From: Buddleja alternifolia
Taxonomy: Eukaryota; Streptophyta; Magnoliopsida; Lamiales; Scrophulariaceae
Reading direction: 5' to 3'
Assembly (NCBI GenBank): GCA_019426215.1
Contig: CM033393.1
Span: 28,708,591-28,772,590, forward strand
DNA: 64,000 bases
Within the stretch, counting starts at the first letter, position 1, and the number at the start of each line of letters is the position of its first letter. Below are positions 20,146-31,968 of the stretch, piece by piece. Below the pieces are notes generated by a model. It had not been told where the DNA came from and did no database searches. It was given only the letters and a program-made list of their open reading frames with translations. The position numbers were made by a program, and so were the translations under genes.

Positions 20146-22146
20146 GCCTTTGGTTTGGCCTTCCTTCTTCGTCTCCTCTCTCCATCGCCTCCTTTGGATA
20201 CTCCTGAGGACGCATTTCAACAACGGCCCTATACCGCGGTGGGGTAGGGCTTTTTTCAAAGATTCTCGTGCTCTTCTCACGATCACATCATATAAGTTCT
20301 TGCAAGTGCCGCATTCTATCAGCCTTTCTATTTCGTTCAATAGATGCCAGCAGGTATTAGTATCGTGCCCGTACTCTTTGTGAAAATGGCAATACTTGTC
20401 GAATTTAGGACGAGTTGGTCCATAACTCACACTTCGTGGCCACCTCATCATCGCTTTGTTCTCCTTCTCTATCTCCATAAGAGCTTTCTCGGGGATCACC
20501 TTAAGAGGTGTCTGAATCGTATTCCGATACTCCTCCCGGTACCTATTAGGATAGGTGGACTTCTTGTTCTCCACTGGAACCTTCTTTTCACCTCTAGCAG
20601 TGGGATTGCTGCTAGCTATCTTCATTTGAGTAGCTTTCTCCAGGTTCACGTATTTCTCCGCCCTTCCTAATAGGTTGTCGAAATTAACAGCTGGCTTTTT
20701 GGCCAGAGACCTGAAGAAATCTCCATCCTTCAAACCTTGCGCGAAGGCATTAGCCAAGACTTCAGCATTCGCAGAAGGTACCTCCAAGGCAGCAGCATTG
20801 AACCTCCTTATGTATCCTCTTAAGGGCTCCGTGACTCCTTGGCGCATGTTGAATAAACTCAGGGAAGTCTTTTGGTACCTCTTGCTGCTAGCAAACTGAT
20901 ACAGGAACATCTCGCTAAACCCCTTAAACGAGTGAATCGAATTTGGAGCTAGCTGATTAAACCATTTCTGGGCAGCTTTCGTCAAAGTGGTTAGGAATAC
21001 TTGATATTTGACTCCATCAGTGTACTGATAAAGCAAAGCGCTATTCTTAAACTTCGATAAGTGATCCGTAGGATCCGTTGATCCATAGTACTCCGCAATA
21101 TTGGGGACACAAAAATTGTTGGGAAGCTCTTCAGCTAAGACTCGTGGCCCAAACGGTACACCTCGAGGAGGGGGTTGGAAACCTCCTTCTAAGCGTTGCC
21201 TCATCTCTCTCATTTCCGCCCTTAGATCCTCGAATTCTTCTATCGCCTCCGGACGCCTTACGCCATTACCCACGGGATTCATGGGTGGTTATCTCCAGGG
21301 CATATTACCCATTTCACCAAGGTGCTGGTGAATCCATCTTTGTTAGTCTCCATCTAAGGTCTCCTCGTAAGGACGAGGGCCCATGCCATATGTTTGGTGA
21401 GGAGGGAACGGTGGCTTATAAAACACCGTTCCCCTTACATCTTGAACAGTAGAGATCGCCATAGGGATAGCTGGCGGGGGTGGCAATGGAATACTCACCG
21501 GGATCTCCCTCCTTGGTTGTGTATATCCTCCTTGCAAAACAGAGGCCATTGCTGCAGCAAATGCTCATCCCCATTGATCCACGGGGGAGAACTCGCTCCC
21601 TGCTAGTGGGACACCTAATGGGACAACACATGCTACTGGGTGAGCATGCTGTTCATCACCTCCTTCCCGTTGTTGGCCTCCTTCACCTATAGACAGCTGT
21701 CCATGCATTGGCAGATTGAGACCTCCATTCTCATTGGCCAGTGGTGGATGAATTGGCTCTTGTACGTCTCGGGTTTGTGGCGATACGAACCCTCCCAAAT
21801 TAGGAGAGGCCATGTGCTCCCTTTCCTGGCGGCGTGTGTATACACGCGTTATCCCCGACGCAACCTCCTATTGCGAGGGTAAACTTCCTTGAGGTGGTGA
21901 TTGAGTGGATCCTGATGCAACGGTGGTGTTACCTGGACCGGTCAACACAGAAACCGAAGCAGGCATAGGATTATTCGTCAGTGATTGCCCCGGTGTATCA
22001 CTGGGCAGCAGGCTGGCCGCGCTGGAGTGCACAGCCCCTTCCTTCACCGCCGGCCCTACGACGGGGTGTTCGTCCGTGGAGGCCGCCGACGGATGCATGA
22101 CGGCGCTCCTCCTCTCCGAACGCCGTAATCCTTGAACTCCTTCCAT
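20128..22146 (-). pseudogene. Tat gag
   Basis: A single frame of about 673 codons opens at 22146 (MEGVQGLRRSERRS) and closes at 20128, with four in-frame stops near 21868, 21565, 21343 and 21290. The last uninterrupted part (21282-20128) holds the capsid-like retrotransposon gag domain (AAQKWFNQLAPNSIHSFKGF, RGYIRRFNAAALEV, FAQGLKDGDFF). It is followed by a zinc-binding C-x2-H-x4-H-x4-C motif (CHFHKEYGHDTNTC). The upstream part is Pro/Gly-rich. Gag would form the virus-like particle that packages the RNA. Confidence 0.88.
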
Positions 22147-22185
22147 TTCAATGCAACAAACTCACGTCTTAAACTCTTTTTTTCA

Positions 22186-22197
22186 CAGACGGCGCCA
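22186..22197 (-). promoter_or_regulatory. Tat primer-binding site (TGGCGCCGTCTG)
   Basis: On the minus strand, two bases after the LTR end, TGGCGCCGTCTG matches the primer site type common in Tat and related gypsy elements, usually assigned to tRNA-Asp or tRNA-Arg. It confirms element orientation and the LTR edge at 22200. Confidence 0.85.
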
Positions 22198-22199
22198 CT

Positions 22200-22323
22200 T
22201 GATGTGGTTCAGATTTTCACACCAAGAAAATCAGAGAACCAAACAAGGTCTTCGATTGATTGTTGTAATTAAACTCTTGATTAACACTCTTAATTCATAA
22301 ATATGGAAGTATTCAAAGTATGT
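22200..22323 (-). repeat. Truncated Tat 5' LTR (124 of ~761 bp)
   Basis: It matches 9563-9686 at all but about 5 positions. It stops at TATGT (22319-22323), where the copia element begins. The remaining ~640 bp should follow the copia 3' LTR but is absent from the window. Confidence 0.9.
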
Positions 22324-23824
22324 TGTAAGGAAATTTCATGTTAGATGTTTTGATGATGACAAGATAGAATTTTATGTTAGACCCCAAAAGATTGTAAGTT
22401 TGTGCTTTCATAGAAATATTGTATAAGCGTTTGAAAGTTTGTTATTTATGTTAGGCTTGTAATTTTTATCTTTGTAGATTTTAGACTAAGTATTAGATAC
22501 CGAGTCGCTAATAGAATTCTAGGTGAGTCTATTAGAGATGAAGTTGAAGATCAGCGTCTGAAGTCAAGTGAAGATGAAGATTTGTTCTTAGCGTCTGTCA
22601 AACGCTAAAGGACTGTTTCAGGGTTTATGAATCAAGCGCTCAAATTACTCAAGCGATTCAAGATCAGATTCACCTGAAATAAATTCTCAAGTCATGGAGG
22701 ACTTAAATGCAATCATCAACAGACATTTATTTCCAACGGGAAATAAATTCAAAACGCATTAAATGCCTGATAAGTGCATTAAATGTGATAAGGCATTATG
22801 ACTTGTGGACAAGCCACCTTTTGACTAGACTGTCAAATTTCAAAGTTCAAAGTTTGCTCCTACCCAATCGGAACCAGCAGAATTTCAGGAATGTCAGAAA
22901 AGGGACTGTTTAACGCGCTGTGTGAGAGACACGCGCCTGTATGTGTCCAACGGACAAATCCCAAGAAATCTCTATAAATAGTACCCTCCAGCAAACCCTA
23001 ATTACATACGTACATACACAAGAAAAGGTCTAAACTTGCTAAAATTATTTGAGAGAAAACCTTACAAACTCCATAGCCAAAAATCCTTCAAACTTTTCAT
23101 ACACATTCCAAAGACAGTCATAGATATCTCAAACCTCTTCAAAGAAGAACCCTAAACTCCTATTGAGATATCCTAAGTTGTTTGAACTTCCCAACATCAA
23201 ACAAACCCGTGACAAAACCCTCAACATCTTTCATCTGAGTGAGAAAGTTTGTTGATTCTATAAGCAGTATTTTTGTGTAAAAGAAGCTTGTTGAAGAAGG
23301 TCTTTATTGGAGCTGAAGTCTGTGTGATCAAGGAGGTCAAGATCATCTTCCTTTTCATCTATTTTGTAGAAGCCTCTGTGTGATCCTTCAATAATCAATT
23401 TAGTGAAGTTCCTCCAAGTGCAAAGGAGAAGAAGGACGTAGTTGGGACTACATCACCCAGTGAACCTTACAATATCTTGTGTTATTTACTGCTTTATTGC
23501 TTTACTTTACATTTGCATATTATACCTTTGAAAAAGCTTTAAAATGGTTAAGCGACTAATTTAAGTTAAAGAGAACGCTAAGCTATAAAATCATTTTCGT
23601 TGTGCTAACCCTGATTAAGCGATTGAAATAGTACCCTACTTTGGTAATCGTTGAAATCACCGAGTCTAAGTTATCTATTCTTAAGTTCTTGACCTAGCGC
23701 TAAGCTTTCTAAGCGTTCAAATTCTTCAAAAGTGATACGAAATTTTTAAAGTCGAAAAAGACTTCAGGGTCTATTCTACCCCCCCCCCCTTTTAGATCCT
23801 TTTGTATGCCACTTGGGACCATCA
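22324..23824 (+). repeat. Copia 5' LTR (1501 bp)
   Basis: It starts TGTAAGGAAATTTC, where the 3' copy has TGTTAGG, and ends GGGACCATCA. A TATAAATA box at 22973-22980 is followed by an AAACCCTAATT region. An 11-14-base C-run precedes CTTTTAGATCC near the end. The ORF at 22707-22913 is not a gene. Confidence 0.9.
22973..22980 (+). promoter_or_regulatory. TATA box in copia LTR
   Basis: TATAAATA lies 650 bp into the LTR, the likely core promoter for the genomic RNA. Confidence 0.6.
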
Positions 23825-23826
23825 AG

Positions 23827-23838
23827 TGGTATCAGAGC
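23827..23838 (+). promoter_or_regulatory. Copia primer-binding site (TGGTATCAGAGC)
   Basis: This is the standard plant copia primer site, complementary to the 3' end of initiator methionine tRNA, two bases after the LTR end. Confidence 0.95.
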
Positions 23839-23928
23839 GGTTGAAGTAGAAACCGAAGCGTTTCTGAGTGTAACTGCTTGTTTAGATCCATTTTTCTAAA
23901 CTTAGTCGCTTTATTTCTTTCTCATATC

Positions 23929-25131
23929 ATGGCTTTTAACAAAATGCCAAAGTTGATTGAGTTAAACTATGACTCATGGAAACTTAGAGCATTCACATAT
24001 TTATGTTCTTGTGATAATGAGATGTGTGATGTAATTACAGATGGCTCCATTCAAATCATGAAAGTTATAACTCGAGCACCTGGAGCGACTGAAGCTACTC
24101 CAGATGGTTACGTCGAGATGCCTAAGTTGGAATGGACGCCAGGAGATCGAAAAAGAGCTAATTTAGATAATGTTGGACGAAGCGCTCTTTACTCAGCGCT
24201 AATAGACAATGATGGATTGTTCAACAAAATCAAGCTATGTAAGACTTCAAAAGAGATATGGGATAAATTGGCTATTGTGTGTGAAGGTTCAGCACAGATA
24301 AAGGAGAACAAGCTCTCTATAGCCATATAAAGATTTGAGCATTTTAAGATTCAGCCCAACGAGACGCTAGATCAATTAGACGCGAGATTCACTTCGCTTA
24401 TCATAGAGTTAGCGTCACTGGATAAGGAGTTGACCAACAAGGAAATGGTCAACAAGATATTTCGAAGTCTTCCAAGCAAGTATTTGATAAAGACTGTTGC
24501 TATGGGAGAATCCCAGATGTTGGAAATCCTAACTCCAGAGCATGTGTTTTCGGAGTTAAGGGCCTTTGAGTTTGAATTGGGTGAAGTCAGCGACTGAATC
24601 CGGAGCTTTAATCTCTACAACCAAGAGTAAGGGAAAAGCAGTCAGCGAGGTGAAAGCGACAAAATCAAATGAGGAGAAGAAAATGGCTTTATTGGTTAAG
24701 AAATTCAAGAAATTTCTAAGATATGAAAAGAGAAATCCTACTGGACAGACTTCATTTCAAATCCCTCCCCCTGCACAGCGCCTCAGTATCAAGCGCCAGT
24801 GTATTCTGCCCCTCAACCTCCTGCGCCTGTTCAATACTAAGCAGCTCCGTCTCCGACTCAGAATCTCTCAGCGCCAGTAATTTCCAAAAGGTTATCAACT
24901 GAACAGAAAATGAAAATTAATCTTTGTTACAACTGCAGGAAACCAGGGCACTACCAGGTAAATCACCCTTATCCAAATGTGTCTAAGCCCACAAGGCAAG
25001 ACCATGCGGATAGAAACCAATTCAGGAGCAACCTTCGCCAACAAGGTTTGCTAGCGGAATCTGAACCATTCTTCGCACCTGAAGAGGACTTGGAATCATC
25101 AGATGAAAGCAGTGATGATGAGCCATCAAGC
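23929..25131 (+). pseudogene. Copia gag, N-terminal part
   Basis: It starts at MAFNKMPKL (23929), preferred over the in-frame ATG at 23878, which lies in the leader. The plant gag domain follows (NYDSWKLRAFTYL, EIWDKLAIVCEG). After a stop at 24328 it continues in the same frame (DARFTSLIIELASLDKEL, KIFRSLPSKYL). A frameshift near 24570-24590 moves to a Lys-rich stretch, and another brings in the zinc knuckle at about 24919. The knuckle reads CYNCRKPGHYQVNHP, with His where the fourth ligand Cys is expected. The coding sequence is interrupted at 25131 by a solo LTR. Confidence 0.88.
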
Positions 25132-26829
25132 TGTTGGGAATCCTGTTAGGCATGCATAGCGGAAGATAAAAACAGATATGGATTCCCAAACTAAGATCAA
25201 TTCATGTCTTTCGTCGATTTTAATCATGAAAAATATTAATACGAAAAACTTACCTTTTCACGTATTCAACTTTAATCCTTGCGAATCTTCAATCTTCTCC
25301 AACGGTTCAATTATACCGTCTCTAAATCATCACGCGGCGGAACTGACTCCGGGAAATCTTCATCTCCAATCTCCATGGCGGCTAGGCGAGACTGAGAGAA
25401 AAACGTTTTCTTCTCTGTCTTGTATTTCTGGTGGAGGAATTTCACGTAATGTTTTTCATCTGTCAACTGTCCTCTGGCTTGTGTTGGAGGATTAAATAAA
25501 TCCTCCAATGAAGCCCACCAGTACACGCCCCATAGGGCTTTTGGACAATAATTGGGCTATGTTGACCCAGTCAACTTAGTCCAATTAATTTAATCAATTA
25601 ATATTTAATTCAATTAAATACATATTGATTAAATGAATATTAATTAATTAAATAAATAATCATTTAATATTCTAGTTTAAATATTAAATTAACCCAGTCA
25701 ATTAAATATTCAAATTTATTAATTTAATTTTCCATTATTTAATCCATTTAAACAATCAATTAAATTAATTTGTCCAATTAATTAATTCGTCCTTCCAAAG
25801 ATAAATTACCAGAACACCCTCCAAATTCAAGACTTGATTTCTTCGTCTATTACTTTATAGCGCGACTCTCTAGATTCGTCTCAATTGGCAATGGGAGGAT
25901 ACCAAAGGATGTGGGTAACACCTAGCCAGCACCGTGGCCCCACATCGTAGCCCAATTGAGTACGAAATGACTATGTCATTACGAACCTCTAGATTATGAA
26001 TATCGTATGAGTATAAGCCCTTCACTGACGTATCCCGATCGAGTGAGAGTCATGGAATATGTCAAACTCACAGGACTCAATGTTATGCTTAAGAATCATA
26101 GTAATATGAGATTACTAAACACGAGTTAGTTCATCAGCTCTGGCCAGAGACTTCTAATCTCATTTACCTATGATCGAATAAGATACTTCTCATTTACTTT
26201 CGAGACAGTGAATTCCTTCTTGACAATCACCTCACATGTTACTTGCCCATTGGAACGCATTTCGAGGTCGACCCCACCTTTCAATGGGTGAATTGGGCCT
26301 AACTACTCTAGTGACAGAATCTAACGTCAAAAGCACACTGTGATCGTAACTCCTCAGGTCTAAGGCTCACGCATACCTTCATAATCAGTAATCCTATCAT
26401 TGACAGTCACTGAGTAAAAAACCCATGTGATGGAATTACTATGAGCCGTGTTCGAATACACTAATCCCATCAATGTATCTATAACACAAACTCCCACTAT
26501 CCCATAGTGTTCGACTGGCACTCCTTCGTCAGAGCATGTGTCATACAAGTTCATACGAATCTCAATGCCTAATTGAGATTCTCCGACTTGCGAACCATTT
26601 AAGTGATCAAGTATGAAACGCTTCCAGTGCCCATTTTTTTAACTACTATAAGGAGTGCGAAGGTTTGCCTTGACAAACATGGACAAGTTGTTCATGTAAG
26701 ACTTTATAGGTGTCATCAAGAATTATACGAACAACATATTGTTGCCTTTATATTAATTAGAGGTTGCACAATATAAACTCATGTCTTATATTCTAACTCC
26801 TCGTTGGCATCGAGGGCATATTCCCAACA
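25132..26829. mobile_element. Solo LTR, 1698 bp, inside copia gag
   Basis: It is bounded by TGTTGGGAATCC...GATTCCCAACA-type ends (TGTTGGGAA / TTCCCAACA) and an exact 5-bp duplication CAAGC (25127-25131 and 26830-26834). Excision with one CAAGC restores the gag frame from the acidic region into the coiled coil. It contains an AT-rich core of AATTAATT words (25560-25800) and a conserved block around GCGCGACTCTCTAGATTCGTC. It shares blocks with the solo LTR at 38604-40357, so both belong to one family. The orientation of the parent element is not fixed by protein evidence. Confidence 0.92.
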
Positions 26830-26834
26830 CAAGC

Positions 26835-27834
26835 GACTCAGCGCTAATTTATCTCATGGCGAGAGATGAAGAAGCGTCTGATGACTCGCTATCTAAGGTG
26901 ACCACTGAATTATCTCATCCTCTTTCTTATGATGAATTACTTGACAAAGTCAATGAATATTATAAAGATTATCAAGATGCCGTCAAGTTATATCAAAATC
27001 ACTTTGATATCATTTCAGCGCTCACAAGTGATAACGTGACGCTCAAGGCAGAGTTGCAAGTTCAGCAACAATGCATTGAGAAGAACCAGTCGCTTGAGAG
27101 TGAAATTACTCAATTAAAAAGTGATCTTGATATAATAGTCAAGAGAGAAGCTGAATTGATAGCTAAACTTGCCAAATTAGAGCAGCTTATTTTATCATTA
27201 TCGAAAGCGTCAAGAGCTAGATAATGTGACTGAGGTAACCAGACTTTTTGGTGAAAAGACCGGTTTAGGTTGTGATAAATTTGGTCATAAATCAAAAGCG
27301 TCTAAGGTTACGACAACTAACAAAGGAAAATGAGTATTCTTGGTTGAGAAGAGTTCAAACAGTCAAACGCTGAATAAACCCAAAGACAATGGTAAGAGGC
27401 CAAATGAGAAGGTCAATACCAACTCAGGCAACAAGGAGAAGATGAAAGTGAATGATTCACAAAAGAGGGTCTATCCAAACGCTCAAAGGGCTAAGGAGAA
27501 ACCTTCTACCAGTGAATCAAACACTAAGTGTCCATCACCAAAAGTGACTCCTAAGCCAGCGCTGAGGAAATACCAGCGTCAGTATCCTCAAAGATCTAGA
27601 TCATATTATCGATACTATGATGATTATGATTATGATTATGACTATGAATACTATTATAGTCGAGGATATTATTATGCACCTAAAAAGCACACACAACACA
27701 AACCGAAACCCAAGAAGGCCAGTTCTCCCATAATGAAGACAAGGCAAATATGGGTTTCAAAATTTTTAATTCAGACCAAAGCTACTAACGTTGAAGGACC
27801 CAAGACAAAATGGGTACCTAAGAAGAATTAAAAC
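26835..27834 (+). pseudogene. Copia gag, C-terminal coiled coil and basic tail
   Basis: After the solo LTR the frame continues with YLMARDEEASDD, then a heptad-rich coiled coil (about 26930-27215) typical of SIRE gag. It stops at 27222. A second stretch (27340-27834) is Lys/Asn/Ser-rich with a Tyr/Asp run (RYYDDYDYDYDYEYYYSRGY) and ends with QIWVSK...KTKWVPKKN, the usual join into protease. Confidence 0.8.
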
Positions 27835-27849
27835 TGCCCTTTAAATGTA

Positions 27850-28412
27850 GGTACCTAGAGCCAACACCGATACTTCAGTTTGGTACATCGATAGTGGATC
27901 GTTAAGGCACTGGCTTAAAGGATCTCTTGGTCAACTATCGTACAACCAATGGTCCTCAGGTTATATTCGGTGATAACTCCAAAGGTAAAACCAAAGGTAT
28001 AGGTATCATGCATAGGGGGAACGTCATGATAAGTGATATATATTATGTTGAGGGTCTTAAGCATAGTTTATTGAGCATTAGTCAATTCTGTGATAAAGGT
28101 TTTGAAATTAAATTTTCTAGCGACTTTTGCTATATTAACGATGCTAAGACTGAATCTACTAAATTGAAAGGAAAAAGAACAAACAATGTGTATTTGGTAG
28201 ATTGGGGTTCAACAATAGACAACAACCCTACATGCTTTGTGGCTAAGAGTCAAAATGAATTGGGTTGGTTATGGCATAGAAAAATGAATCATCTCAACTT
28301 TAAAGCAATCTCTCAGTTAATATCGCTAAATGTTGTAGAGGGATTACCTAAGGGTTCCTTTCAGAAAAATCGCTTATGTGATGCATGTCAAATGGGTAAA
28401 CAAGTTAAATAA
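27850..28412 (+). pseudogene. Copia protease and integrase zinc finger
   Basis: The protease active site is visible as WYIDSGS at about 27882-27903, followed by a frameshift. The frame at 27927-28412 covers FGDNSKGKTKGIG, YYVEGLKHSLLSISQFCD and the gag-pre-integrase zinc finger (LWHRKMNHLNFKAI...LCDACQMGK). It stops at TAA 28410. Confidence 0.85.
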
Positions 28413-29010
28413 TCTTTTAAGAAGAAACCTCATCTATCTACGTCTAGAATCCTTGAACTATTGCATTTAGATTTGTTTGGTCCTATTCAAATCATGAGTA
28501 TTAGTGGTAAAACATATTCACTAGTACTAGTTGATGATTTCTCACGCTATACATGGGTAGAATTCCTAGAGACTAAAGATGAAACTAGTGGCAAGCTCAC
28601 AGCACTAATCCGTCAACTACAAACTTCGAAAGATTTAAAGGAGACGAGGATTAGAAGCGATAGAGGAACTGAATTTATTAACCATATTGTTGAGAAGTTT
28701 TGTATAGATTTTGGAATACTTCATGAGTATTCTGCACCTTGAACACCTCAACAGAATGGAGTGGTTGAGCGATGGAACAGAACACTTAAAGAAGCTGCTA
28801 GGACAATGTTAGCAGAGTCCAAGCTGCCTCAAAGGTTTTGGGCCGAAGCAATCAATACCGCTTGCTACACTCAGAACCGGTGTATGATCAACAAGCAACA
28901 TGAAAAGACTCCATATGAGTTGTGGAAGGGACGTAAGCCAAACGTTTTATATTTTCATGTATTTGGTTCAAAATGTTTCATTCATAACAATGGACCCACA
29001 ATCTAAAGAC
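28413..29010 (+). pseudogene. Copia integrase core
   Basis: It contains HLDLFGPIQ with the first Asp, then VDDFSRYTWVEFL, IRSDRGTEF with the second Asp and NGVVERWNRTLKEAARTML with the Glu. A TGA at 28741 splits the core just before the last motif. The usual GKC-type C-terminal words (YELWKGRKPN, FHVFGSKCFI) follow before a stop at 29004. Confidence 0.88.
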
Positions 29011-30309
29011 ATTTGATCCTAAAACGGATGAGGGAATCTTTCTAGGCTATGCCAAGAATGGAAAGAGTTTTCGCATCCTAAATAAGATCAAACTGAAGGT
29101 TGAAGAATCCATCCATGTTGCGTTTGATGATGCTAATCAAGAACTGAGTAAGGTTAATGTTAATGATGTAGGAGTTGAAGATCTTGTCCAACAAGCGTCA
29201 CAAATCAACCTTGGTGATGATAGTGATGATGATGAGATCTTTGTGCCCAATCCTAAGGTTACTCGTGAGGTTATCAATGATGATATTGAAAGAAACGCTG
29301 ATGATCATGAAGAGAATGGTCATCAAGAGCAAATTAGAACTGTGAATGATGCAGCAACTGCGCAAGAGGGACAAGCGATTGATAATCAAGAATCTCTCAA
29401 CCCATTCCAACAAGATCAAAAATGCCTTAGAGACCATCCACCAGAATTAGTAATTGGAGATATTGGAGCACCTGTTAGAACTAGGGCCGCTACAATCAAT
29501 GAGGACATGTTCGCAAGTTTTCTTTCTCAAATGGAACCAAAGAAAGTGGATGAAGCGCTTAGTGATTCAAGTTGGGTAGAAGCAATGCAAGAGGAGCTTA
29601 ACAAATTTGAGCGAAGTAAGGTTTGGACGCTAGTACCAAGACTAACTCACCAAGGAGTTATTGGGACTAGATGGGTTTTCAGGAATAAGATGTACGAAGA
29701 TGGTATTGTTATAAGAAACAAAGCCAGACTAGTCGCTCAGGGTTATTGTTAAGAAGAGGGTATTGATTTTGATGAGACTTATGCCCCAGTAGCCCGTCTT
29801 GAATCGATTCGGATGTTCCTAGCGTTTGCGGCATTCAACACGTTCACAGTGTATCAAATGGACGTGAAGAGTGCTTTCCTGAATGGTAAACTCCAAAAAG
29901 AGGTATATGTGGAGCAACCCCCAAGATTCATCAACAACCATGGCAAAAGTATGATCTACAAATTGGATAAGACACTCTATGGCCTTTAACAAGCACCAAG
30001 AGCATGGTATGACACTCTCTCTATATTCCTTATAGGTAAAGGCTTTTCAAAAGGCAGCGTTGATACAACATTATTTAAAATTACCCATAATGAAGATATT
30101 CTCTTAGTCCAATTTTTTGTTGATGATATTATATTCGGATCTACTAATAAGCGATTATGTGAGAAATTTTCGAAAATGATGCAAGATCAATTTGAAATGA
30201 GCATGATGGGTAAATTAACTTTTTTCTTAGGATTACAAGTTAAACAACTCCCTAATGGCATATTTAGTAACCAGGCATATTTATTAACCAAGCTAAATAC
30301 ACTAGAGAT
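29011..30309 (+). pseudogene. Copia reverse transcriptase
   Basis: A linker rich in Asp/Glu leads to the RT domain. It shows WVEAMQEELNKFERSKVWTL, ARLVAQGYC then a stop, TYAPVARLESIRMFLAFAA, VYQMDVKSAFLNG, LDKTLYGL then a stop, and the catalytic FVDDIIFGSTN near 30115-30147 (Phe in place of the common Tyr). A frameshift near 30296 separates it from RNase H. Confidence 0.88.
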
Positions 30310-31080
30310 ATGATTAAGAAATTTGGTATGAAAAATGCATCATCTTCAAAAATTCCAATGAGCCAAACGCTTAAGTTAGATAAAGATGAAAGTGGGAAGA
30401 AGTTTGATATCACTAATTATAGAGGTATCATTGGATCACTTCTTTATCTTACCGCTAGTAGACCTGATATTATGTTTTCAATATGCATGTGTGCACGCTT
30501 TCAAGCTGATCCAAGAGAGCCACACTTAATTGCAGCCAAGAGAATTCTTAAATACCTAAAAGGCACACAAAATATGGGATTATGGTATTCAAGGGACTCT
30601 CCTTTTGAACTAATTGGTTATTCAGACCCAGATTTTGCAGGATGCAAAATAGATCGTAAAAGCACTAGTGGAACATGTCAATTTCTAGGTGATAGACTAG
30701 TTTCGTGGCATAGTGAAAAACAACAATCCATAGCGACTTCTATCGCTGAAGCCTAGTATGTAGCCGCTGGGAGCTGTTGTGCACAAATCCTTTGGATGAG
30801 GCAACAACTTAGAGATTATGGCATAATCTTAGGTCCTACCCCAATCCACTGTGATAACCAAAGCGCTTTAGCTATGACCCAAAATCCAGTCCTTCATTCT
30901 AGAACTAAACACATTGACATTCACTACCATTTCTTTCATGACCATGTTCAAAAGAAAGATATCTCCATGCACTTCATTGAAACTGACAAACAATTGACAG
31001 ATATCTTCACCAAAGCGCTCTACGAACAACGTTTTCTCACTTTGAGAAGTGAATTAGGTATGATTGATTTAAACGCTTAA
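30310..31080 (+). pseudogene. Copia RNase H
   Basis: Contains LTASRPDIMFSICMCARFQ, GYSDPDFAGCKIDRKSTSG, HCDNQSALAMTQNPVLHSRT and LTDIFTKAL, the standard C-terminal part of copia pol. One TAG at 30754-30756 replaces a codon between IAEA and YVAA. Pol ends with the TAA at 31078. Confidence 0.9.
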
Positions 31081-31968
31081 TCATCAAGCATCATACTTTT
31101 ATAGGCATATAATTTAGGGGGAATCCACTTAATTATAGTGTCTAAAAGCATTTGTCAAATTGAAATAAGTTATGAATTTTAAGGGGAACTTTAAAAATTG
31201 TACTTATTTTAATCAGTAAGCGACCTATGATCAAAAATGAATTTGAAAAATCTATACATTGATCATTAGCGTTTACTTTTATGCATGAAAATTTGACCGC
31301 TCATAAAATAAAAGATGTTACTTCCAAACAGCGATTAAATCTTATTTTAATTAATTTCAAAAAGACTTCAGCGTTTAAGAATATTCCCACTTAAATGCTC
31401 AGTAACTTTCTCTGAAAAACATGCATTGTTTTTATCGCTAAAAGGTAGCGTGTGGATAAGTCCAAAAGATAAGATTTGATAACTGCGATAAGTCCAAAAG
31501 ATAAGATTTGATAACTGCCCACACGTTCCAATCACATCAAACTGACGATCAATGACCACTATCTCAAATAGGCGGTTCAGCATGTGTACTTGTCTGGGTA
31601 CGTGCCAGTGTACTAACAGGCCCGTGCACTTCACGCTGAAAATTTCAAAATCTCAAACGTTTTTGAAAAAGTAACTGCGGATTTCAAAGCTTTATATTTA
31701 CAGCAGTTAACCTAATTTGTCGCCCTATTTACATCCGGCTTTATTAGTAAACGGCCCAGATTAAATGTTTTTCATTTCCAATTAACTCCCTTTACACGTG
31801 GCACTAATCAAAGCAATTGAGGAGTTATTTCTTGTCTTCTATTTAAACCCTTTGAACTTTTTTACAAAAAAACTTTATCACTTCCAAACCTTCTTGCTGT
31901 AAAAGTTCATCTCATTCTAAGGCAAAAACTCTCGTTTCTCTCTCCTCAAAAGTTCTTCAACCTCTTCA
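31081..31968 (+). other. Spacer between pol and third ORF
   Basis: No reading frame is supported. Around 31480-31520 a ~30-bp word (GATAAGTCCAAAAGATAAGATTTGATAACTGC type) is duplicated. A TTCTATTTAAACCC word near 31837 could be a weak TATA-like element before the third ORF. Confidence 0.45.

Larger units (their letters stand above)
9563..22323 (-). mobile_element. Tat/Retand-type Ty3/gypsy retrotransposon (5' LTR truncated)
   Basis: It lies on the minus strand. From its own 5' end the order is a partial 5' LTR (22323-22200), a TGGCGCC primer site, gag, protease, reverse transcriptase with RNase H, a second RNase H, integrase, a 3' region with an 86-bp tandem repeat and an antisense gene, a purine tract and the 3' LTR (10323-9563). 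The second RNase H and the antisense ORF near the 3' LTR are features described for the Tat lineage of plant gypsy elements. Overlapping LTR parts (about 124 bp) differ at 5 sites by eye. An Athila-like solo LTR (15006-16238) has inserted into it, and a copia element has inserted in its 5' LTR. Confidence 0.9.

Noticed and set aside
16298..21882. Many plus-strand ORFs of 60-124 codons across the Tat pol and gag
   Set aside because: They are shadows of the minus-strand gag-pol frame, and none has recognisable domains.
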